Below, piece by piece: positions 55,293 through 64,000 of a stretch of DNA of 64,000 nt. The notes beneath the pieces are model-generated. The model was not told the origin of the DNA and did not search any database. It saw only the letters and a list, made by a program, of their open reading frames with translations. Position 1 is the first letter of the stretch. Each line of letters opens with the position of its first letter. Source of the stretch: Cymbomonas tetramitiformis (lineage: Eukaryota > Chlorophyta > Pyramimonadophyceae > Pyramimonadales > Pyramimonadaceae); assembly GCA_001247695.2 (NCBI GenBank), contig LGRX02025930.1:20928-84927 (forward strand), given 5' to 3'. The position numbers and the translations under genes were made by a program.

Positions 55293-57596
55293 CTAGCCAC
55301 TAGTGGTCTTCGGAGCTGTCTGCCCGGCTCGGAGCAGCGTGACTGCGAAGCAGTTGCCGGCCCCCGGGGCCGGTGATGAATCATTCGTAGAAGGAATTGA
55401 CGGATTCTCGATCACGGGAGGCTGCACCGCACCGGGGTGCTGCCAAGTGCCGCCCGACGGTGGCGCCTCGTCATCTGAAGATGAAGCCGGCGACAGCGGA
55501 GGGCCGTCCACAAACAACTCGGCAGGCGGTGGCGGCCCGGGATGCCACGGCATCGGAGCCATGTAGAGGCCCTGCCGTCTCTGCTCCCGCCGTTGGCGAC
55601 GAGGCGGAATCGCACACGGCACGTCATGAACCGTTTCAGTTGGCGAAGCCCCCGCAGTCGGGACTGCTGCGGCAGCCCACGGAGCACCACCGACCGGTGG
55701 ACCCGTGCATGTGCGCGCATCGGCACCACCGACACCGGCAACGGCATGCGGCGCGGCGGTGGCACAAATTACAAAGAGTGCGCACACCAAGGAGGAAGTG
55801 AGGAGAGACCTCCCGAACTTCGGAATGCCGTTTCCGCAGCCGTACCGCGGCCGCGGCGGTGTCACCGAGGCATCTCCGTCGTCACCGTCGCTCGTGGCGT
55901 AAGCCGCGGGCTCGTAGTCGATCACGCGTTCCGGCGCCTCAACCGCGGAGAGCAAGTTCATGCTCGCGGCCGGCTCGTCGGGCGCCTCCAATGCAACCCC
56001 CGTGCCCTGAATGAAATCGGCAAACGTGCGGGTGACAGGAGGGCAGAATGGGTTCGGCGGACCGGTCCACTCCTCTTCGGACTCAACCGACGCGGGCGGG
56101 GAATGCGCGGTCGGCTCCGACACCACCGGCAAGTTGGCAGTGAAGGTGTTGATGTTGAATGTGGAGGCTCCAGCCGCGTGCGCCATCTCGGAGAACTCGG
56201 CGACGGCGGACATGAGGACCTCACCGCCCTCCTCGCAGAACGAGCACGCGGAGAGATCGGTGAAGACCTCCGGCTTCCCGCCCGCAAGCATGCAGAGGGC
56301 GTCGAACTCCACGGGGTCGCCGTTGTCGATGGCGTGTTGGAACTTCGCGGCCAACACGGAGTTTTCGGCCTCCTCGGCGAAGGCGAAGGCCGAGAGTCCG
56401 GTCCTGCCCCCGTTCGGGCAGTCCCGGTGCCAGTGCCTCGCCTTCCCCTTAGCACATACCTGATTTTGGCAGTACGGGATTGTCGCACCGCTTTCGCGGT
56501 GGAAGGCCACCTTCCGCGAGACGGATTGAGACCAATTCCCCCCTTTGGGGAGGGGCGAGGCTGCGAAACGGGTCTTGACCCGCCGGTCCGGTTTGTCCGC
56601 GCGAGGGGTAAACCCCCGCGGAGACGATTCGGATTCGGCGGTGACGAGGAAGGTGGCCAACTGCCTCTTCAAGTCGAGCACCATGGTCCGCAAGTCCGCG
56701 ATCTCACTCGCCGCACCCGACTCATCGACGCCCTTCTCCATGAAGTGCGTGCCGTGGGAGTACCGGTGTGCGGATGCGGTGGCGGTGCCCGCCCGCACGT
56801 GCTCGTCGTAGCACTCCCGCACCCACTGCTGAATGGTGAGTAGGTCGTGGGCGGCTCGTTGGTCGTGAAGGAGCAAACGGGACACCACCGGTTGGTAGAA
56901 GGTGGCGTCGAGGGCTTTGATGAAAAGGGACTTCACGTCCTCGTCCTGGAGCGTTGATCTCGTTCTCGCAGCTTTGAGCGCGGCGTTGAAGTCCTCAATG
57001 GGTCCATGAGGGTCCACGCCCGCAGTGATGCGGACGGCAAACATGTCCGCTTGCCCCTGGAAGGGGTCCCCAATCGGGATCATGCGACGGGCGAACTCGA
57101 GCAGGACACGCTTACCGTCTGCTGGGAAGCTGGCGTGGGAGGAGTCCAACCAGTCCGCTGCGGGCGACGAGGGGTCGATCAGCAGCTCGATCGTGGAGAA
57201 CAACAAATTGTTGGCCTCTCCGCGGACGGCCAAAGTAGCGTCGTCCAGCGTGAAGAGTGGGAGGAAACCGGTGTCCTCAGTGACGAATGCCGCCTGCAGG
57301 GCAGAGACCATCCTCGTGAAGATGGCCGCCGCGTGGGGCTCCGCACCGGAAAATCTCCCCTCTTTGCCGTCGAACAACTTGCGCTGGACGTGCTTCGCCA
57401 CCTTCATGTCGAAGTGCTCCCGCTGTAAGGTGCGTACCGATGCCAAAAATGTAGCACCCGCCGAATTAGCGGCCGGCTGCGCCGCTGTCGGGGTCGCGGG
57501 CGTGTTGGCATGCCTGGCAGCAACGGAGTCAAAGATTGTGCTTAATGTGCGGCGGCGATGCGCCATGCTAGCCGTTGATCTAGTAGAAGCAACCAT
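55293..57596 (-). CDS. Gag-like polyprotein of element 3 (767 aa), intact
   Basis: It is the only intact gag in the window. The start ATG at 57596 (MVASTRSTASMAHRRRT) is the first Met of the frame. Predicted regions: basic N-terminus; helical capsid-like part with ITAGVDPHGPIEDFNAALKA and TIQQWVRECYDEH, aligned with gag1/gag2; zinc-knuckle-like CQNQVCAKGKARHWHRDC (CX4CX6HX4C, about residue 400); Ser/Thr/Pro/acidic linker; one membrane helix (LLTSSLVCALFVICATAAPH, about residue 630); then PCAIPPRRQRREQRRQ, MAPMPWHPGPPPPA and SSSDDEAPPSG. No protease Asp-Ser/Thr-Gly site, RT or integrase is seen. A gag followed by a membrane-anchored tail in one chain is unusual; its function is unknown. Confidence 0.85.
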   Translation of the reverse strand: MVASTRSTASMAHRRRTLSTIFDSVAARHANTPATPTAAQPAANSAGATFLASVRTLQREHFDMKVAKHVQRKLFDGKEGRFSGAEPHAAAIFTRMVSALQAAFVTEDTGFLPLFTLDDATLAVRGEANNLLFSTIELLIDPSSPAADWLDSSHASFPADGKRVLLEFARRMIPIGDPFQGQADMFAVRITAGVDPHGPIEDFNAALKAARTRSTLQDEDVKSLFIKALDATFYQPVVSRLLLHDQRAAHDLLTIQQWVRECYDEHVRAGTATASAHRYSHGTHFMEKGVDESGAASEIADLRTMVLDLKRQLATFLVTAESESSPRGFTPRADKPDRRVKTRFAASPLPKGGNWSQSVSRKVAFHRESGATIPYCQNQVCAKGKARHWHRDCPNGGRTGLSAFAFAEEAENSVLAAKFQHAIDNGDPVEFDALCMLAGGKPEVFTDLSACSFCEEGGEVLMSAVAEFSEMAHAAGASTFNINTFTANLPVVSEPTAHSPPASVESEEEWTGPPNPFCPPVTRTFADFIQGTGVALEAPDEPAASMNLLSAVEAPERVIDYEPAAYATSDGDDGDASVTPPRPRYGCGNGIPKFGRSLLTSSLVCALFVICATAAPHAVAGVGGADARTCTGPPVGGAPWAAAAVPTAGASPTETVHDVPCAIPPRRQRREQRRQGLYMAPMPWHPGPPPPAELFVDGPPLSPASSSDDEAPPSGGTWQHPGAVQPPVIENPSIPSTNDSSPAPGAGNCFAVTLLRAGQTAPKTTSG

Positions 57597-57982
57597 GATG
57601 AAGAAGACTATAGGGGTGGAGTGAGGCAAGAAGACGTGGAAAAAATGCGGTAGTCTTGGGCGGCCAAGAAACGTGGCGGGTCGTCGATACGGCTGCCGTG
57701 AGAGAGCAGAAATTTCGAGAAGTCGTGTGGTAGATGGCGGCCGATACGAAACGGTGTGGTGACCAACCGGGATGCGTAAACCAATCCAACGTCAAATCTC
57801 GTAGAAAAAATGTCGTCAAAGGCCTTCAGCCAGCCGTAAATCAACCCACAAAACTTAGGCCATACCCGCGACTGCCGGCACTCCCACGCGCGGAGCGCCT
57901 CACTCCATCCCAAGCGTCCGGCTTTAGCCAATCATCCTCGCGGTGTCGCAGTGGCTAAATAAAACGTAAGTGGGGTCAAACC

Positions 57983-58195
57983 TGTCAGATATATAGTCGG
58001 GTGTATATATCGAATAACGGAGAATAAACCCTGAGTTAAGGGTTTCGATATCAGAACGGTAAAAGGAGTCCCAGATTGATAAAAGAGATACACATAAATA
58101 CTAACGGGTGTTTCCCGTCTACTGGTGACGGTCACCCAGCCTACTATAGGAAGTGACAGGTGACAGTCTTTACTGTTGGTGTGTCACATCCAGCA
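57983..58195 (-). repeat. LTR (5' in coding sense) of element 3
   Basis: It is colinear with the other LTR, with a 3-bp indel near AAAAGGAGTCCCAG and three substitutions. The coding-strand bases after it are GGTTTGACCCCACTTACG. Confidence 0.9.
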
Positions 58196-58407
58196 ATATC
58201 GGCAAACTGAGATATCGATACCGAGCCTTGCTCCAGCTTCGAAGTCCAACGAGTGTCGCAGAGTGTCGCTCTTAAGTCGGAAATCGGTGAAAATACTTCA
58301 CTTTGCCTACCTGCTGACGATTGCTGCGTCTTTCTTCTTCGTTTCCTAACGCAATTTTTCTTCCCTGCCCGCCCACCCTTAAAAATGGGTTCTCCAACTC
58401 AGGCTCC

Positions 58408-58555
58408 GATCTGACGCTGGAGTGCTGCCTTGCTGCTTCGCCTTACTTTCCGCTCTTTTTCTCGCCATTTCTACCCAACGGGAGCGGATCGGACAAGGTG
58501 ACTGGGCGGTCATCCGATTTACGGGGAATCCGCAGGATCAACAGTATCACTGTTT
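58408..58555 (+). repeat. ~150-bp direct repeat, copy 2
   Basis: It matches 54335-54486. The open frame through it continues to about 58739 with no recognised domain. It lies 310 bp upstream of the FAD synthase start and could supply part of its promoter or 5' UTR. Confidence 0.75.
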
Positions 58556-58868
58556 ACTTGTACAGTATTCTATGCCCCTTGGTTTTCAGAGCTCTCGAGC
58601 TCTCGACGAGCGAACACCCTCACGAATTGTAACGGTCGCATTAAAAAAGCCTCATGGGGTCATGGCGCTTTCCACGTTCACGTTCAGCTCATCACCGGAA
58701 GCGAAAGCCAATGAAATCGCTGCGTCAGACTTCTTTTGACCTAAGACCTCTTGCGTTGGGTCTAAGATCACTGAGTCGTTTGAGAACAACCCTTACACAC
58801 ATGAGGACACAAACGTACAAAAAGCAGGTCCGTAATAAAGGAATTTCATTTCGGTACTCTCCGCCCTT

Positions 58869-61800
58869 ATGGATTTCTATAAAGAACTGTATCGTCGCAT
58901 CACCTCTGAGGACGTACCAGATTCCCTTAGGATTCCCTTAAAGTCTGCCTTGAAAGTAATTGAACAAGGCCTCCGTTTGTATGGGGCAAAATCGCTTATA
59001 AACTCTTTCAATGGGGGTAAGGATGCGACCGTTATTCTTCATCTTGTGGAGGCGTACGTCGCATACAATGCTCCAGAGACTCGCGTTCGCAGTGCCTTTT
59101 GGGAGGAAAAAAACTCTTTTCGTGAGATAGATACTTTCGTCTTGACTTGTGAAACCAAACATCACCTAGATATCATCCGTTATGCCTGCTCTTTCACAGA
59201 AGGACTGAACGACCTCGTACAGTCGAAAGGCTGCAAGGTAGTCGCGCTTCCACATCCCTTTGCTTTGGGCGCAAAGACGCTTGCTTTCAAGCTTTCGAAC
59301 GCACCACAGCTAACACTTATGAACTGCAGGCTGTATTCCTTGGAACGAGGCGAGCTGATCCAAATGGTGAGAAAGCCGAGTCGTATGAACCGTCGAGTAC
59401 GAACTGGCCTGCTTTCATGCGCATCAATCCAGTTTTAGATTGGTCGTACGGTGCGAAAGCTGTGTAACCAGTTCCCAGCCGCCACGTTCTCTAAAAAGGA
59501 TGCAGATATCGACGTGATTATCCTTGTTGAACAATCATTATAAATATGAACACGCTTTCTTTGATTTGTTAAGTGAAATCCTACGCTTGTACTTGACGTG
59601 AAGTTGCTGGACGTTGTCGTGTTCACCTAGTGTACGATGGCGTGCTGTGTTATTGGTTCACGCTAAGTTGTTGGATGGCGTGACCCTCGCTTCTGCAGAA
59701 AATGTGTGGTGCTTCTTGCGCTCTTTCAACCTTGATTATTGCGAGCTGTACGACAGAGGTTACACGAGGTGAGCTCCAGGTCAGCCATTATCCTATCTTA
59801 GGAGTGTGAGCGTTGTGGTTCGAAAATTTCCCTGAAATGTTTTTGGGGACCCGAAATCCAAGGCACTCGACTTTTCCACTTTTAGGCCGGAATGAATGAT
59901 TTCCTATGCTCTCCTGGATAAGTACTACGCGCTTTAAATTCAAACAAAATATCTGCTGGTATTTGCTGCATACCACCTCCACTTCGTGCCTTCAATCCGA
60001 CTCTCCCCCGCTTGCGGCTTGTGGTGAACAAATTCTATCGTTTTGAAGCGGCGTCCGTCGCAAATACGAATCGGCCAAATTTTCCTCAAATTCTGGAGAC
60101 TGCTGGCGATTCACGCAGATCAAACAGCTTTGGGAAAGGCCGTGTTATCCATGAGCCTCTCGCGCGTCCACGCACGAGACCTGGATCCCCCTTGCATCTG
60201 CGTCCGCTTCGAGCCCGGGGTTCTCTTCCCTTCGCACGCACTGTGAGCACAGGATCCCCTCTCCTTCGTGTCCCTTAACCTTTTGGCTTTGGGGGATCGG
60301 CAGTCTCGGAAATACAACGAACACCCTTCCGAACCCTCTGCTCTTGAAGTCCGACGGCACGTACCGGTGTGCTCAACCCTCCTGCTGCTTCCGCTTCCGA
60401 AAACCAAACTCAGCTGTCAACGTAAGAAGGAGCCTTGAAAGCAGGCAACTTATTTGTTTCAGCCTGGCACTCAGTTTTTCCAGTCGTCAAGGCCGTGCAA
60501 AGTGTCTCAGTGCACCACACGTGCACACGGACGAATAGGATAACTCCTGGAGCTACAGGGACGTACTTGGCAAGGAATGAAGACGTGCTTGTGGCATGGT
60601 CTATGGCTCTAGTGACGCCAGGGTTCCATGACATAGAGAATAAGCATTCCAGGCACTACCTCCGCAACTTGACGACTGCCGGGTTTCCAGTGCAATGCCC
60701 TTCAATTCGCCACTACCTCCCTGACCGAGCAAGGCTGTCTGCCCCGCGTAATGCTGGAACGAGGTGTGCTCGGGGACGCCGCGGCCTGCAGGCCGGCATA
60801 CGAGTTGGCAGAGGGCCACTGCGAGAGACTTGGGCGAGTTTCCTCCAGCGCCCAAGAGGAGAAAACCGTGGCTACTGGCAAAGATGGCGAGCAGGTTCCA
60901 TCCCTGCCCTGCCTAAATGGGCTAAGGTTCTGCTCAACTTTTGACGCAAAATAACTTAAGTGGTTTCGAGCTTCAGCATCTGCGACACTGTGATAGTCAA
61001 GACAGCTTGACACGTCACGGTTCGAGACTCGAGCACTGCAGTACAAGCGTTCCTCAAAAGGCATTTATATTCCCCTCGCAGCTGCAGCAATAACTCTTAT
61101 GTGAAAATAAGGCTCAGGCACTGAGGACATATGGTGGGCACAGGCCGCCCGGGGGACTCCCAGGGTGGTTGACGGGTCTGGCCTGGGGGGATCCCAGGTT
61201 GTGCATAGGGTCTGGCGCGTGGATTCAAGGTCTAGGGTGGTGATCCCAGGACGAGCCTAGAGTCTGCTGCAAGAGTCCGGGGGTGGACGTAGGTTCTGGC
61301 TTGGCGGCGTTGCATGGCAGGTTTCGTCAGTGGGCGTCCAAGTGGGCATCCAAGGATGGGCGCAGGCTCGGGGGAAGGGCCATATTGGTCGCAGGTTCTG
61401 GTGATGGGGGTCTCACGGTGGTGTGGCGTGAGGACCTACAGCGGGTGCGGGGCTGATGTGGGAGTTCCTACGGTGGCTTTAGAATATGGCGCTAGCCGAG
61501 AGGCAGTGCTGGCTTGTCAGTTTTCCTGGCGAGCCGCTTTCCAAGTGAAAGCGCTTCTACGGAGGCGCTACCCTCACAAACGGACGGAAGGAATCGTGTC
61601 TTTTGTGGTGCTCGAGCCTTTGTTTTTTGCAGCTGGCCATGCCAGGACAGTGGCCGTATGGTGTTTTCCCGAACTTACCACGTGCACATGCAAGAGTGCT
61701 AAGATTGTTTTTCGGAAGCAGGTGCGGGGATCAACGGTGGGGATGGTTGTGATCGGCGATGAAGTTCTGAAGGTAGGTGTCGTTTGTGGGGTGATAGCTC

Positions 61801-63565
61801 CTTTGCGCGATACAAAAAGCACTGTGGCCTCCAATTGAGAAGCGTTCATCAGCACTTTTCACGGCACGTGCGCGCTTGCATCGGTCAGGGAAGCAGCGTC
61901 GTAACTGCAGGCACATCCAACAGATTGTTGCCGATCAGTTCAAACCGAGCGCCTGCTTCGACAACCAATGCGCAACCCCAAAGTTGAGATCATTCACGAG
62001 AAGAATACCTCCGCTTCTCCAGCACTCTTGCGATTCGGTATGCGGTAGCCGTGGCTTGCCGCCGCTAGCTGCTTGGACTATTGGGAAGCAAACCCAAGTA
62101 CCATATTCAATTTGATGCGCTGGATCTCAGGATCATGTGACGGCTCTTCAGGGAAAGGTAGAGGAAAAGAATGTGGGTCTCGTCATGAAGATGCTGCACC
62201 AGCGCGGTGCCTGCCTGCGGGAAGTGGTCATCGTTCCGGATGAGAAGGAAGCGATTGCAGCCAATGTGCGCGCAGTCTCATCCATCTTTTGCCTTTCTTC
62301 TTGTATTGTGTGGTCTTGTCCAGGCCTAGCTTAAGGGTCGCAGATAGGGGATCCCCCACTTGCCCAACAGAGTTGAGAAATAAACTCTCTCGTAGTTGCG
62401 CGCCACGTCGCGCGACCCCTTCTCTTGCCTTAAGAATGCATATTTTAGGGCTTACTATATAGCGTTAACGAAGTGCGAGTTGTGACCATATGCGTAGACG
62501 CACAGACACAGTACTTTCCTCAGGCGTCTGTGCACCGCTTAGATGAGAAAAGCCATTTGCTCGCCATTCCACTTGCTAGCTGACCAACTGAGCTCTAACG
62601 ATACCTGTGTACCCTTTCTGGAAAAGCAACCGTTTACGCTGGATTTAATGAATGGCTCACTCTATAGCGTTTTCTTTGCGTCCTCGTACCCTGCTTTTGC
62701 TGTCACTGTGCACAAGGGAAATAATCCTCAGCGCATGCGCTTGTGGTGCGACCTTGCTTCTTGAGCCTACAGCTCATTGCAACAGGCGAAGTGGAGGAAA
62801 AGTTTCTGCTGTTATTTGGAGTTGACAGGTGCTTGCTCAGTCGTCAAAGTTGGACGTGGTGTTGACGAGCGGTGGTGTAGGTCCAACACATGATGACATC
62901 ACCATGGATAGGTGTGGTTGTGTTTTAAAGCCCTCCTGTCCTATCAGCAACAGAGGAAGGACCGTGTGGGCCAATGCGGCATGCTTGAGCTCTAAGCAGA
63001 TCAATATGATGGCCGTTCATGACAGTGTACCCACACTCTTACACTCTAAGAACTATCCGAAAGCAGCGCGAGCGAGTGTATCACTATTAAGCCACGAGTC
63101 AGACGGAGACGAGCGGACTGCAGTGATCGCTCATCTGCCCTTCAAGGCGAGAGTGAAAGGCAACGCTGACGTTGGATCTTATCACGCAGTTCGGGCTGCT
63201 TGGCACACCTGGATGCCAGTGGTAACCAAGTTCACGCGTCTCCGAGTGTAACTGTGAGACACCTTGGCGGCTGATTCCACCCCGCTCCTCAGTCCACTCT
63301 CCGCCGGACGTGCAAACATTGGCTGGCTGCTGTGCTCGCACGGGCCCTTCTTGCAGTCGCCAGTGGCAGTCCTCAGGCTAATGGCGAAATGTGTCGCAAT
63401 GCGGGTGCCCCGTTAATCGTTGTGTTGTCCCAGGGGTAAAATGTTGATGCGGTCAAGGTGGGCTTCTGCAGCAAGGAGTCGGAGATAATGATAACTGGCT
63501 GCCTGCGCAAGGTCGCTGCCACGGGATGGCGAGTACAAATGCATGTTCCTGTTAAGCCGTAAGAT
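58869..63565 (+). CDS. FAD synthase (FMN adenylyltransferase), PAPS-reductase-like domain then MoCF domain
   Basis: It makes FAD from FMN and ATP. Exons read: 58869-59237, 59330-59450, 59699-59768, 60304-60366, 60792-60894, 61722-61772, 62152-62274 and 62829-62911. Phases agree at all seven joins. Residues 1-228: MDFYKELYRR, the PP-loop NSFNGGKDATVILH, FVLTCETKHHLDII, then AVFLGTRRADPNG, WPAFMRINPVLDWSY, the NLDYCELYDRGYT/SLGN join, NTLPNPLLLKSDGTYR and PAYELAEGHCER; all are FAD-synthase signatures. MoCF part: VGMVVIGDEVLK/GKVEEKNVG, VVIVPDEKEAIAANVR and LTSGGVGPTHDDITMD. Later exons are unresolved; a coding-like end (VKVGFCSKESEIMI, stop at 63562) is likely. Human FLAD1 has the opposite domain order; plant homologues, as I recall, have this order. 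The start was chosen as the first ATG of the PP-loop frame. Confidence 0.9.
61130..61420 (+). repeat. G-rich minisatellite inside an FAD synthase intron
   Basis: Units of about 45 bp with GGTCTGGC, GGGATCCCAGG and GTGGTGATCCCAGG recur about six times within the 60895-61721 intron. No coding signal. The long frame through it is accidental. Confidence 0.6.
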
Positions 63566-64000
63566 AAGTTTAGAAAGTCGGTGAAAATCAGGGCGATTCC
63601 CTCATGCGCTCAGAATAGCGAGCGAGGCGTAGCTCAACCCAGGTGGTAGGTGCGCTCTTGTATGTCAATCTTTCGAGGCTCCTCGCTTTGGTTTGCCGCG
63701 TTCCCACGGCGCTCATCCCTTCGAACCAATCACGGCAGAGGATGTCAAACAATGTGGCGATGGCAATGTTTATGTGAGAGGTGGCCCACAAAGACCCCCA
63801 AAGAGATGCAGGGAGAGGACAGGGTAGGGAGGGCTCAGGTAAGAAGGATGCCGGACGGGAGTGGGGGCAGTATTGCATCGGCATTTGGGGTGGCGCTGAT
63901 TGAGAATGCGGATATGCGCACCAAGCTGCAGACGCTTTATAGTGAGCTCCTCCACCGGCACGATTGTAACCCCAGAGCCTCCCACCCAGAGCCATCCGCC
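63566..64000. other. No gene assigned up to the window edge
   Basis: A plus frame near 63850-63960 (ATGCCGGACGGGAGTGG onward, with FGVALIENADMRTKLQTLYS) has some coding character and may be an exon of the next gene or of the FAD synthase 3' end. I cannot decide. Confidence 0.35.

Larger units (their letters stand above)
54831..58195 (-). mobile_element. Gag-only LTR retrotransposon 3, structurally intact
   Basis: LTRs at 54831-55040 (210 bp) and 57983-58195 (213 bp) start TGTCAGATATATAG and end CACATCCAGCA. ATATC is repeated outside (54826-54830 and 58196-58200). The LTRs differ at four or so positions. It encodes one uninterrupted gag-like protein and nothing else. The LTR sequence is unrelated to elements 1 and 2, but the CACCACC-palindrome junction and the protein are related. 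Confidence 0.92.
54601..58230. mobile_element. TATCGAT-rich MITE, copy 3, split by an LTR element
   Basis: The left part is 54601-54830 and the right part 58196-58230. The ends GGCACGGTATCG and CGATACCGAGCC are inverted, and CTCCAGCT is repeated at 54593-54600 and 58231-58238. It is diverged from copies 1 and 2 but has the same TATCGAT lattice. Gag-only element 3 inserted within it at ATATC. Confidence 0.7.

Noticed and set aside
55542..56843. 433-codon plus-strand frame antisense to gag3
   Set aside because: Shadow of the gag3 frame for the same reason.
34248..58195. Endogenous viruses, because gag carries a membrane segment
   Set aside because: No pol or recognisable glycoprotein, and short LTRs; gag-only retrotransposons explain the structure.
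61314..61838. 174-codon frame as a separate gene
   Set aside because: Only its last 17 in-frame codons before a donor (61722-61772) belong to FAD synthase; the rest is intron minisatellite and random frame.

Overview
The window is nuclear DNA of a eukaryote: genes are split by many GT-AG introns, there are no operons or ribosome binding sites, and most of the sequence is nested transposable elements. Two host genes are recognisable. A 17-exon cGMP-dependent protein kinase (26.2-31.4 kb, minus) has four cyclic-nucleotide domains ahead of the kinase domain and an N-terminal Met-Gly-Asn-Cys-Cys acylation signal, an architecture typical of alveolates. An FAD synthase (58.9-63.5 kb, plus) has a PAPS-reductase-like domain followed by a MoCF domain. 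An apicomplexan relative such as a chromerid alga would fit, but that is inference from one kinase and no species is claimed.

1.0-12.5 kb is one complete CACTA (En/Spm-type) DNA transposon. It has matching inverted termini, a 4-bp target-site repeat, a multi-exon TNP2-like transposase on the plus strand, a second spliced gene on the minus strand, and dense arrays of short palindromes (variants of TCCATACGTATGGA) at both ends and inside the transposase introns. It sits in remnants of an LTR element.

12.5-26 kb is low in genes. It holds a deleted LTR/gag remnant, a TIR element with a captured exon (14.2-15.5 kb), broken methyltransferase-like genes on the minus strand, a 2.1 kb element with 340-bp inverted arms and satellite-like repeats (17.8-19.9 kb), an element built of 30-bp repeats (23.9-24.8 kb), and a 332-bp tandem duplication that abuts the kinase stop codon.

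34-58 kb is a nest of insertions. Three LTR elements (34.2-40.5, 49.27-53.28 and 54.83-58.20 kb) encode only one long gag-like protein with a zinc-knuckle-like motif and a C-terminal membrane segment, and no pol. A tyrosine-recombinase (DIRS-like) retrotransposon runs from about 44.5 to 54.2 kb and is split by a 1.8 kb TIR transposon and by one gag-only LTR element. Both splits restore a continuous frame when removed. TA-flanked and 8-11-bp-duplicating MITEs sit inside these elements. Several insertion histories can be read directly because the uninterrupted target site is present elsewhere in the window.
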